NCBI RefSeq assembly: GCF_001305965.1
Contig: NZ_JXQC01000003.1
Coordinates: 248,001-312,000, forward strand
DNA length: 64,000 bases
Direction: 5' to 3'
From: Erythrobacter sp. SG61-1L
GTDB taxonomy: Bacteria > Pseudomonadota > Alphaproteobacteria > Sphingomonadales > Sphingomonadaceae
The notes below the pieces were generated by a model. The model ran no database searches, was not told the origin of the DNA, and saw only the letters and a list, made by a program, of their open reading frames with translations. Each line of letters begins with the position of its first letter. The stretch's first letter is position 1. Both the position numbers and the translations under genes were made by a program. Positions 8,318-15,492 of this stretch are shown one piece after another.

Positions 8318-9502
8318 ATGGCAAAGCCGCGTATGTTGGCGCGGTACGCGCTGCCGTTGATCCTGCCGCTGGCGGGCTGTGCGCATCTGCCCGCCCCGGT
8401 GGTGGAGGCCGGGGAGATGCGGGCTCACGAGTTGAGCCTTGCCGTCTCCCCGCAGGCCGCCTGGGCCGCATGGCACGGCGGAATGGGGGAAGGTTCCGCG
8501 ATCTTCCTCCAGCCCTTGGATGCGGCGGCACAGGCCACAGGACCGGCCGTGAAGGCGAGCAGCGAAGGCACCACTTTCGCCTATGAGCCTGACCTGATCC
8601 AGGGCGACGGCGGCCTGTTCGCCGCCTGGTATCAGAAGAACCCTTTCTCCAATGAGCTTTCAGGCTGGCTTGCCGGCCTTGATGCCGCAGGCAAAAGGCG
8701 CTGGCTGGTCCCGCTGGAGCAAGAAGCGGATTGGTCGCGCAATCCGGTCGTGCGTATCGCCGGCAAGCGGCTGCTGGTCGCATGGATTGCTCAGCCTTCG
8801 CTCGCTACCTCCGCCCGCGATCCGTCAGTCTGGTATCGCGAGTTTTCCCTGTCCGGCAAGCCGCTGACGGCGCCGCGCGAAGTGGGCGGGGCTGATCGCG
8901 ATACGTGGAACCTCAACGCCGCGGTGGCGGACGGGAGAATGGTTCTCGCCCTCGATGCCGCCGGTTCTGGCGATACCAACGAATTGCATCTGATCGAGGT
9001 GACGGAGCAAGGCTCACGCCATGTCCAACTCACGCCGGATGACGGACACGCTTCCCTCTATCCCGATCTGCAGGTGAATGAGGCAGGTCAGGCTGCCCTC
9101 ACATGGTTTGACGAGCGTGACGGCAACCGCGAGGTCTATCTTTCGGTCGGTCCGCTCGCGGATTTTCTCACCGGGCATATGGCTGCGCCGATCCGTGTTA
9201 CTCACGGCGAGGGGGAGTCTATCGGCGCCTATCTCGCGTGGAATGGCGACCGTGTCGGACTTGTGTGGAGCGATGAAGCAGCCGGACAGCGGCGCATATT
9301 CGCGCAGGCGTTCGGCAGTGCGGGCAGGCCACTGGCCGAAGCACGGCAATTGTCGAGCGGGCCGGGCAAGTCATCCATTCCGGCGATAAGGGCGAGCGGG
9401 GCGGGGTTCCTCGTCGCATGGAACGATTACGAGATGGAAGGCTCTGGCGGCCACGCGCAGGTAACATGGTCCCGCGCGCGGTTCGCCCGCTTCGATCCCT
9501 AG
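8318..9502 (+). CDS. Predicted lipoprotein with beta-propeller-like repeats
   Basis: A 394-residue protein starting 17 bp after the TonB receptor, so co-transcribed. The N-terminus has a lipobox (LPLAGC, Cys about 20), predicting lipidation. The body contains repeated blades with Trp-rich turns: AALTWFDERDGNREVYL, VGLVWSDEAAGQRRIFAQ and FLVAWNDYEMEGSGGHAQ. This spacing is seen in sialidase/WD-like propellers, but the sialidase Asp-box is not clear. No function is recognised. Its position next to the receptor suggests a surface or periplasmic ligand-handling lipoprotein, possibly playing the role that HmuY plays in Porphyromonas without being homologous. That is inference. Confidence 0.75.
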   Translation: MAKPRMLARYALPLILPLAGCAHLPAPVVEAGEMRAHELSLAVSPQAAWAAWHGGMGEGSAIFLQPLDAAAQATGPAVKASSEGTTFAYEPDLIQGDGGLFAAWYQKNPFSNELSGWLAGLDAAGKRRWLVPLEQEADWSRNPVVRIAGKRLLVAWIAQPSLATSARDPSVWYREFSLSGKPLTAPREVGGADRDTWNLNAAVADGRMVLALDAAGSGDTNELHLIEVTEQGSRHVQLTPDDGHASLYPDLQVNEAGQAALTWFDERDGNREVYLSVGPLADFLTGHMAAPIRVTHGEGESIGAYLAWNGDRVGLVWSDEAAGQRRIFAQAFGSAGRPLAEARQLSSGPGKSSIPAIRASGAGFLVAWNDYEMEGSGGHAQVTWSRARFARFDP

Positions 9503-9517
9503 GCGCAGCCGCCTAGG
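9498..9517. terminator. Palindrome spanning both convergent stop codons
   Basis: CCTAGGCG-CAGC-CGCCTAGG is a perfect 8-bp inverted repeat. It contains the TAG stop of the + strand lipoprotein in one arm and the TAG stop of the - strand CobN-like gene in the other. With only 10 bp between the genes, it is a plausible bidirectional transcription end, although no T-run follows. Confidence 0.55.
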
Positions 9518-12500
9518 CCGGGGAGGCCTGCATCCGGCGCTCCCGCCAGTTCCAGCCCAGCAGTAACAGCACGAACAGCACGGCAGGCCAGATCAGCCCG
9601 CTGGCCGAAAGCCGGGGCGGTTCTGCCCGCTCCGGCGCGCGGATGGTGGGCGTGCGATCTTCCTCGGTCATCACCTGGCCCTTCAACTGTGGGTTCTGCG
9701 AAGGGGCAGTGCCGGAAGGTGCCATTGCCTGCGGGGCATTGCGCGGTTCCCGTTGCCGGGGTGCCTCTGCCGGGGCGCCTGTCGCCTGCTGTGCGGTGGC
9801 AGGGTGCTGGCGGGCAACCAGATCCTGTGCCTGCTGGCGCTCCGCCGCTTCACGCGCATCGTTGCGGCGGGCAAAATCGCGCAGTTCGTCGGCAGCGCTT
9901 TCGATCGAGCGGCCCATGGCCTTTTCGAAGGCATTGCGCGCCTTGGCGATGGTGGGGGCAGGCACGCCGCTGCGCTGGGCTTCCTGCATCACATATTCCA
10001 GCAGCCGCCCATTGCCGCAGGACACATCCGTGCAATTGACTCCGTGTGTGGTGACGTTCTCCAGATATTCGCTGACCAGTTTGCTGCGCGTCGCCTCGTC
10101 CGCCTTCCAGTAATCCTTGCGGATCGTCTCGATCATGCGGGCGGTGATGTCCTGATAGGCGAAGGGGGAATTCTTCTCGAAATAGGCCTTCATGCCCATG
10201 TTGCGCTTGTCGAGCACATAGGTCTCATAGGTTTCCTGCCACATGGCATCGTCCACCACATCGGTTGCGGTGGCATCCCAGCCCCAGAGATATTCCACGA
10301 ATTCCCGCATCGCCCCTGCGCCGGCATAGCCTTCCTTCTGCATCCCCTCGATCCAGGTCGGGTTGACGTAGCGGGAGCGGAATTCGCGGCCGATGAAGGT
10401 GTCCAGCCCGGTCATGGCAGGCTTGCCGGGATCGCGCGTGTCAGTGATCTGGAGGTCCGGCGTCGTGCCATCGAGGCTGCGCACGGCGGAGGCGAGGCCG
10501 CCCATATACATGAACATGTCATCGTTATCGAGCGTGCCATAGAGCATGGTCGAGTTCGAATGGACGATGGTTTCGGTGCCAGAGATGGCCAGCCGGAATA
10601 CGTCCGGCATGGGCTGGCCCCAATAGCCATTGCCGTAACCGTGGCCCATCTTGCGGATATAATCGTTGGCGAAACCAGCTTCGTCATCCCACGATCCGCT
10701 GGCGGCCACGATATTCGAGGTGTTCAGGTTATAGCTGCCCGGCGGCTCGTCGAAGATGCGCACGCCGGCCATCTTGTCGGCCTCCTCGGGCGCGACGCCC
10801 TTCTCGATCAGAACGCGCTTCATTTCGAGATAATGCTGGCGAACCTGATTGTCGGCTTCGTCCAGCGCCTTCAACTTCTGCACGGCTTCGTCCATCAGGC
10901 GAGTGACATTGCCGAACAGTCCTTCGGCGGCGGAGGCGATCACGATGTCCACGCGGGGGCGGCCCAGCTGTTCGCGCGGGATCACCTCCACGCCCACCAC
11001 CTTGCCGCGTGCATCCCAGACCGGCCTGGTGCCGAGCAGGTAGAATATCTGCGATTCCAGCACGCCTTCATGGCGCATGGTTTCGTCCCCCCAAATCACG
11101 AAAGATACCTTGGAGGGGTATTTGCCGTTCTTGCGGAAGGATTTCTGCAGCAGTTCTTCTGCCAGCTTTGCCCCCATTTCCCATGAGGCGGGCTTGGGCA
11201 CCTTGTCTGGATCGATGCCGTAGAAATTGGCGCCGGTGGGATAGGAATCCGGATTGCGCACCGGCTCGCCGCCCTTGCCTGCGGGCACGAAGCGTCCTGC
11301 AAGGCCGAGCATCAGGCCGTCAAGCTCGCGCGGGCCGGAGGCGAGGATGCGCTGGCGCATGTCGTCGGCAAAGATTTCACTGGCATCGGGCAGGGCGGAA
11401 CGGTCAACGCTCATGATCGCCTTCACCGTGCTGTCCACGGCGTCGGGAACCGGCGTGCGGCCGAAGGCGTGCATGCCATAGGGGATGATCTGCCCGCGCA
11501 GTTCCAGCAGGTAGTCCTCCACTTGATGGAGCTGCGCGTCAGTCCATTCGACATCCGGATCGAGGCCGACATCCTTCGCGACGCCCAGCTTCACCGCCTG
11601 TTCGCGGGCCTGCCTGCCGTAAATGCGCGCCAGTTCGGGGTTCTTGCTCTCGTTCTTGGTATGGTCGTTGAGCAACTCGCTCAGCTTGGCGAGGTCTTCG
11701 GTCAACCCGCCTTCGGTGAAGGGCGGCACCATGTGATCCACCAGAGTGGCCATGCCGCGCCTGCGGGCGACCAGGCCTTCGCCCACAACGTCCACATTGT
11801 AGATGTAGAGGTCCGGCAGGTCCGAAATCAGCGCGTCGGGCGCGTCTTCCTCGCCAAGGCCTGCATCGCGCCCGTCGAGCCATTCAAGCGTGCCATGCGT
11901 GCCGATATGCACCACCGCATCCGCCTTGTAGCCATTGCGCAGCCAGGCATAGGTGGCGACATATTGGTGCGGCGGGGCAAGGTCCGTCGCGTGATAGAGC
12001 TTTTCCAGATCCTCGCCCCAGGCGCGATTGGGCTGCGGCATCAGCATCACATTGCCGAACTGCACGCCCGGCACGATCAGGTTGACGCGGCCGTCCCGGC
12101 GCTCGGTCATCAGCTTGCCGTCTTTCGGATCGCCCCAGTCCTTCAGAATCTTGGCGCGAAGGGTAGGGGCAAGGGCATCCAGCCACTTGCGATAATCTTC
12201 AACGTCCACGCGATTGGCACCGCCCTGCGCGATCATTTCCTCCAGCTCGCCGGGCGCATCGCTGCCGACATTGCGGGCCTTGGTGGTGATCTGCGCCAGC
12301 ACCTCGTCGGCCAAGGGTGCGGGACCGCCAATGTCATAGCCTTCTGACGCCATGCGCTGGAGGATATTGGCCAGCGTTTCCGCCACGTTGAGATAGCTGG
12401 CGGAAATGCCCGCCTTGCCCGGCGGGTAGTTGTAGTAGATCAGCGCGACCTTCTTTTCCGCATTGGGCTTGCGGGACAGTTCCGCATATTTCAGCCCGCG

Positions 12501-13613
12501 GCTGACGGCCATTTCCACGCGGGAGCGGATCGGGCTGGTAATGACGGAATTCAGCCCGGTCAGCGGATCGAGCACCTTTTCCTTTGTGCCCACCACTGTG
12601 GGAGCGATGGTGCCCGCCAGTTCGGGCGAGGCGAGATTGAAGGTGCCTTCGAATGCGGAAAGGCCCTGCGGCGAATTGCGCCAGTCTTCCTCGCTACGGC
12701 CATAGAGGCTGATGAGGTTGATGACCGGGATGCCCACGCCTTCCAGCACGCTGGCCGATTGGGCATCGTTGAACTGGAAGAACAGGCCTAGCCCGACATC
12801 GGCGCGCACATCCTTGCCTTCACCCAGCAGCTGCTGAAAGGCGACTGCGCCGGGATAGCCGAAGACGGGGATGGCTTCGGCGCCCTGCCGTTCCACTTCC
12901 GCGATCACGGCATTCAGCAGACCGGTGTCGCCCGTGTAGTAATTGGCCTTGAAGAAGCCCACTGCCACGCGAGGGGCGCCGGGGTGCAGCTTGCCGTTCG
13001 CGGCGCGCCAGTTCTGGAATTCCTCCCATGTGGCGAATACGCGGCCCGTTTCGCCATCGGGGTAGTAATAGCCGAAATCGAGCGAAGGCTCGGGATCGGG
13101 CAAGGCATCGAACCCGGCAATCCCCGCCTTTCCCAGTGCCAGCTTCATCAGGGCAAGCTGGTTCTTCGGCCCGCCATGTTCCCAATAGGCGCGGGCGCGC
13201 GGCACCCATGTCACGCCCAGATTGGCGAAGAATTCCTCGCTTTGCAAACCCTGTCCGACGCCCAGAACCGTGCCGCTCTGGCTGGTGGAGCCAACGACAT
13301 CGAGCTGCTTTTCATCGTCGAAACGGCGCAGCATCTGCTCATTCATGATGTCGTAAACCAGCACATCGCTGGCGACGAGCTTGGCCGGGTCCACTTCCTC
13401 GAAAGTGGATTCCGCCAGGAATTGCAGCTCCACCTTGCCCTTCAGGTCCGGCCGTTCTTCCATCAGCTTGCGGAAGGCGGCCAGCGTGCCGGGGATGTTC
13501 CCGTCGGAAAAGACGTAGCCCAGCCGCACAGGCGCCACCTGCTGCGCATGGGCGGCGGCAGGCAGCAACAGCAGGGCGATCAGCAGCGCCTTAAGGGTTC
13601 GGAGCAGCTTCAT
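9513..13613 (-). CDS. CobN/HmuS-like chelatase-family protein, predicted periplasmic and membrane-anchored
   Basis: A 1366-residue member of the CobN/BchH large-subunit family. Recognisable segments include VPGVQFGNVMLMPQPNRAWG, VHIGTHGTLEWLDGRD and DNDDMFMYMGGLASAV. The start at 13613 gives a textbook signal peptide (MKLLRTLKALLIALLLLP, then AAAHAQQ). The C-terminus has a Pro/Ala/Gln-rich linker, then one membrane helix (LIWPAVLFVLLLLGW) and basic residues. True CobN is cytoplasmic and works with CobS/CobT; none is seen here. The gene overlaps DUF2149 by 23 bp and ends the operon. This architecture is that of HmuS in Bacteroidetes haem operons, proposed to act on haem, possibly removing the metal. 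I infer tetrapyrrole metal handling in the periplasm. Confidence 0.85.
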   Translation of the reverse strand: MKLLRTLKALLIALLLLPAAAHAQQVAPVRLGYVFSDGNIPGTLAAFRKLMEERPDLKGKVELQFLAESTFEEVDPAKLVASDVLVYDIMNEQMLRRFDDEKQLDVVGSTSQSGTVLGVGQGLQSEEFFANLGVTWVPRARAYWEHGGPKNQLALMKLALGKAGIAGFDALPDPEPSLDFGYYYPDGETGRVFATWEEFQNWRAANGKLHPGAPRVAVGFFKANYYTGDTGLLNAVIAEVERQGAEAIPVFGYPGAVAFQQLLGEGKDVRADVGLGLFFQFNDAQSASVLEGVGIPVINLISLYGRSEEDWRNSPQGLSAFEGTFNLASPELAGTIAPTVVGTKEKVLDPLTGLNSVITSPIRSRVEMAVSRGLKYAELSRKPNAEKKVALIYYNYPPGKAGISASYLNVAETLANILQRMASEGYDIGGPAPLADEVLAQITTKARNVGSDAPGELEEMIAQGGANRVDVEDYRKWLDALAPTLRAKILKDWGDPKDGKLMTERRDGRVNLIVPGVQFGNVMLMPQPNRAWGEDLEKLYHATDLAPPHQYVATYAWLRNGYKADAVVHIGTHGTLEWLDGRDAGLGEEDAPDALISDLPDLYIYNVDVVGEGLVARRRGMATLVDHMVPPFTEGGLTEDLAKLSELLNDHTKNESKNPELARIYGRQAREQAVKLGVAKDVGLDPDVEWTDAQLHQVEDYLLELRGQIIPYGMHAFGRTPVPDAVDSTVKAIMSVDRSALPDASEIFADDMRQRILASGPRELDGLMLGLAGRFVPAGKGGEPVRNPDSYPTGANFYGIDPDKVPKPASWEMGAKLAEELLQKSFRKNGKYPSKVSFVIWGDETMRHEGVLESQIFYLLGTRPVWDARGKVVGVEVIPREQLGRPRVDIVIASAAEGLFGNVTRLMDEAVQKLKALDEADNQVRQHYLEMKRVLIEKGVAPEEADKMAGVRIFDEPPGSYNLNTSNIVAASGSWDDEAGFANDYIRKMGHGYGNGYWGQPMPDVFRLAISGTETIVHSNSTMLYGTLDNDDMFMYMGGLASAVRSLDGTTPDLQITDTRDPGKPAMTGLDTFIGREFRSRYVNPTWIEGMQKEGYAGAGAMREFVEYLWGWDATATDVVDDAMWQETYETYVLDKRNMGMKAYFEKNSPFAYQDITARMIETIRKDYWKADEATRSKLVSEYLENVTTHGVNCTDVSCGNGRLLEYVMQEAQRSGVPAPTIAKARNAFEKAMGRSIESAADELRDFARRNDAREAAERQQAQDLVARQHPATAQQATGAPAEAPRQREPRNAPQAMAPSGTAPSQNPQLKGQVMTEEDRTPTIRAPERAEPPRLSASGLIWPAVLFVLLLLGWNWRERRMQASPA

Positions 13614-13980
13614 CGCCTGCGGGCTTGCCTTCGGTTTCGGGGGTTTGGGTATCCGGCACATAGATGATCTGGCCATTGGCGAGGCGATAGGCGGCGCCCA
13701 GACGTTCCCCGTCGCCCTCTCCGGTCGCGCCGGACATCTTGTAGGCCTTGATGGTCTCGCCCTTTTTCACGATGATTTCCTGCATGCCGTTGGCATCGGT
13801 CTTCACCATGGTGACTTCGCTCTCACCGCTCATCAGGTCGCCCATATTGTAGACCGAGAACAGCGTGATCATCAGGCCGACGATGAACACGATGGAGGCG
13901 TCGAACAAATTGGCGACGCCCGCCAGCGGATCTTCCTCGGCCGGTTCTTCCGGCGCGGCTAGCTTGATGAAGCGGCCCAT
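13591..13980 (-). CDS. DUF2149 (HmuV-like) membrane protein
   Basis: 129 residues. The segment DPLAGVANLFDASIVFIVGL forms a single N-terminal membrane helix, and the C-terminal domain ends ERLGAAYRLANGQIIYVP. Both are characteristic of DUF2149 as I recall it. The topology resembles ExbD: one helix and a periplasmic domain. It overlaps the ExbB-like gene by one base (TAATG) and the CobN-like gene by 23 bp, so translation is coupled. Its likely role is the ExbD-like partner of the adjacent proton channel. No enzymatic residues are evident. Confidence 0.85.
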   Translation of the reverse strand: MGRFIKLAAPEEPAEEDPLAGVANLFDASIVFIVGLMITLFSVYNMGDLMSGESEVTMVKTDANGMQEIIVKKGETIKAYKMSGATGEGDGERLGAAYRLANGQIIYVPDTQTPETEGKPAGDEAAPNP

Positions 13981-14600
13981 TACTGGCCCTCCATTTCGGC
14001 GGCGATCACTTCTGCCAGATAACGCTGTTCGCGGATCGAGGCGCTGACCCAGCTCTGGCGCAAGGCGACGAGGCCATAGGCCACCGTGCCGGTGGCAAGG
14101 CCGATGATCGTGCTGGTGAAGGCCACCACCATCTGCCCGGCCATGGCATTGAGGTTCCCGCCTGCCATCGCGGCAAGGGAGGTGCCCATAGGGATCAGCG
14201 TGCCGATCAGGCCCAGGCTGGGGCCGACCTTCACCAGCGCGCGCGGGCCGTCCAGCCCGTGGCGCAATTGTTCCTCATATTCGGCGACGACGTTCTCCAG
14301 CCCGCCATGATGCAGCGCCTTGGCCGCATCGAGTTGCTGGATCGCACCGAGCATGGCGGAAAGATTGGCGGGCAGGGCGGCGCGGCGATCGTCCGGTGTA
14401 TCGAGCACGCGGCCTTCTTGCAGCCATTGCTTGAGATCGAACCCCGAACGCTCGCTGCGGCGGCGCACGGCCTCCACCATATAACGCCCGGCGTAGAACA
14501 GGGTGGCGGCCACACACACCCACAGCAGCAGCATCACCGGCAGGCGCAGCACTTGCCCCAGTGCAAACAGCCCGTTTTCGAGGACTTCCGAAAAGTTCAT
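13980..14600 (-). CDS. MotA/TolQ/ExbB proton-channel family protein (HmuU-like)
   Basis: 206 residues. An N-terminal membrane helix (LPVMLLLWVCVAATLFYAG) is followed by a cytoplasmic segment, then the conserved core VKVGPSLGLIGTLIPMG and VVAFTSTIIGLATGTVAYGL. This is the TolQ/ExbB two-helix bundle that carries protons. The start at 14600 overlaps the upstream stop as ATGA; the longer in-frame extension has no support. With the DUF2149 protein it probably forms a dedicated energiser, either for the cognate TonB receptor or for the CobN-like protein. A generic housekeeping ExbB is less likely given the coupled gene order. Confidence 0.9.
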   Translation of the reverse strand: MNFSEVLENGLFALGQVLRLPVMLLLWVCVAATLFYAGRYMVEAVRRRSERSGFDLKQWLQEGRVLDTPDDRRAALPANLSAMLGAIQQLDAAKALHHGGLENVVAEYEEQLRHGLDGPRALVKVGPSLGLIGTLIPMGTSLAAMAGGNLNAMAGQMVVAFTSTIIGLATGTVAYGLVALRQSWVSASIREQRYLAEVIAAEMEGQ

Positions 14601-15178
14601 CGCCTGATCCACATTCCCCTGAGGAGACCGGCACCAAGCGCCAGCCCCACGATTGCGATTGCCCATGCTGGCGGAGCCGGGGCGGCGGATTGTGCCGCGT
14701 CCTGGCTGAGCACGGTGGCCGATTGCCATCCGTAAAGAAGATCGCCGATCAGCCCCGCCAGCGGCGCGCCCAGCGCGGCAAGGATCAGCGCATGGCCACG
14801 CAGTTGGCCATTGCCTCTGCCCGGTCGGGCAAGGAGGAAAGCAATGGTCAGTGCCCCGCCGGTCACGGCGGCCGCTGGCAACAGATCGACGCCTCCGCCA
14901 ATCTGCAGGGCAGCTGCCAGCCCGGCGCAGGCGCCAGCAACCAGTGATCCTGTGCGCGGCAGAGGGCCGGAGATGAGGCGCCAGCCTGCTGCCACGCCTA
15001 CCAGTACGCCGATCCAGTTGGGTTGCGGGTTGAACTGCAAGGCGACCGCCAGCACTGCCGCGAAGGCCAGCGCGGCCGCCACGGCGCTGCGCAGGCTGCG
15101 GCCGGAATCCTGCAGGCACACTGCCGCCGCCAGCATGGCCAGCAGCCAGATGAGCGAAACGGTCAATGGCAGCAGCAC
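14597..15178 (-). CDS. Polytopic inner-membrane protein of the CobN-like operon (HmuT position)
   Basis: A predicted 193-residue protein, nearly all hydrophobic, with about six membrane helices (TVSLIWLLAMLAAAVCL, AVAAALAFAAVLAVAL and WAIAIVGLALGAGLLRGMWI among them). I choose the GTG at 15178 because the upstream part of the open frame is Arg/Pro/Ser-rich and looks non-coding; no strong ribosome site is visible, so the start is uncertain. It is the first gene of the operon and overlaps the ExbB-like gene as ATGA. I do not recognise the family. Its position matches the small membrane protein of hmu operons, suggesting a permease or energiser subunit, but this is by context only. Confidence 0.65.
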   Translation of the reverse strand: MLLPLTVSLIWLLAMLAAAVCLQDSGRSLRSAVAAALAFAAVLAVALQFNPQPNWIGVLVGVAAGWRLISGPLPRTGSLVAGACAGLAAALQIGGGVDLLPAAAVTGGALTIAFLLARPGRGNGQLRGHALILAALGAPLAGLIGDLLYGWQSATVLSQDAAQSAAPAPPAWAIAIVGLALGAGLLRGMWIRR

Positions 15179-15316
15179 GGTCAGTTCCCGGCTACCGTGG
15201 CGCCGCTGCGCGGGCGCAACGCGGCATCGAGGCCCAGCACTTGCATTCCTCTCGAACGGGCGAGCTTTCCTCGCTGTTTGTGAAGAACCAGCGCTAGGGG
15301 AGCGGGGGCGGGCAAC

Positions 15317-15333
15317 AAGTAAATTACGGTAAT
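15317..15333 (-). promoter_or_regulatory. Shared 17-bp motif, copy 2 (upstream of CobN-like operon)
   Basis: On the - strand this reads ATTACCGTAATTTACTT, 16/17 identical to copy 1 upstream of the BtuB-like receptor and oriented the same way relative to its operon. It is preceded by GTAAT CGGGGCGTTAC, also similar to the GTAAC CGGGCGG before copy 1. It lies about 140 bp from the proposed GTG start. Confidence 0.7.
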
Positions 15334-15410
15334 GTAACGCCCCGATTACGTAACAACGGCCCGCTGAAGCAACGAAACTCCCGCGTTTTCCATGCCCCGG
15401 CCGGTGCGGC

Positions 15411-15439
15411 TTGACGGGCGGAGGGGTGGAATTTATGCA
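15411..15439 (+). promoter_or_regulatory. Sigma70-type promoter of the flavocytochrome operon
   Basis: TTGACG (15411-15416), a 17-bp spacer and TATGCA (15434-15439) make a good housekeeping promoter 54 bp upstream of the first flavoprotein gene. The -10 box sits inside the palindrome described next. Confidence 0.6.
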
Positions 15440-15450
15440 CTTGCATAAAT
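15431..15450. promoter_or_regulatory. Perfect palindromic operator ATTTATGCACTTGCATAAAT
   Basis: The 9-bp arms ATTTATGCA and TGCATAAAT flank a CT centre. The dyad overlaps the predicted -10 element, the usual position of a repressor site. No matching site was found upstream of pobA or the AraC gene, so the regulator is probably encoded elsewhere. Confidence 0.7.
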
Positions 15451-15492
15451 CGACCGCGCGCGCAGATTCCGCACCGGTCCGGGAGGGATAAT

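Larger units (their letters stand above)
15179..15492. other. Divergent intergenic region between the CobN-like operon and the flavocytochrome operon
   Basis: This 314-bp gap holds no gene. From left to right it contains the untranslated leader of the - strand operon, the shared 17-bp motif (15317-15333) with a second GTAA/TTAC dyad at 15334-15354, and a sigma70-like promoter with an overlapping palindrome for the + strand operon. A GGGAGGG ribosome site lies at 15481-15487. Confidence 0.7.

Noticed and set aside
9513-13676. Annotation as the cobaltochelatase subunit CobN of B12 synthesis
   Set aside because: Signal peptide, membrane anchor and lack of cobS, cobT or other B12 genes argue against it; the hmu-like context fits better.
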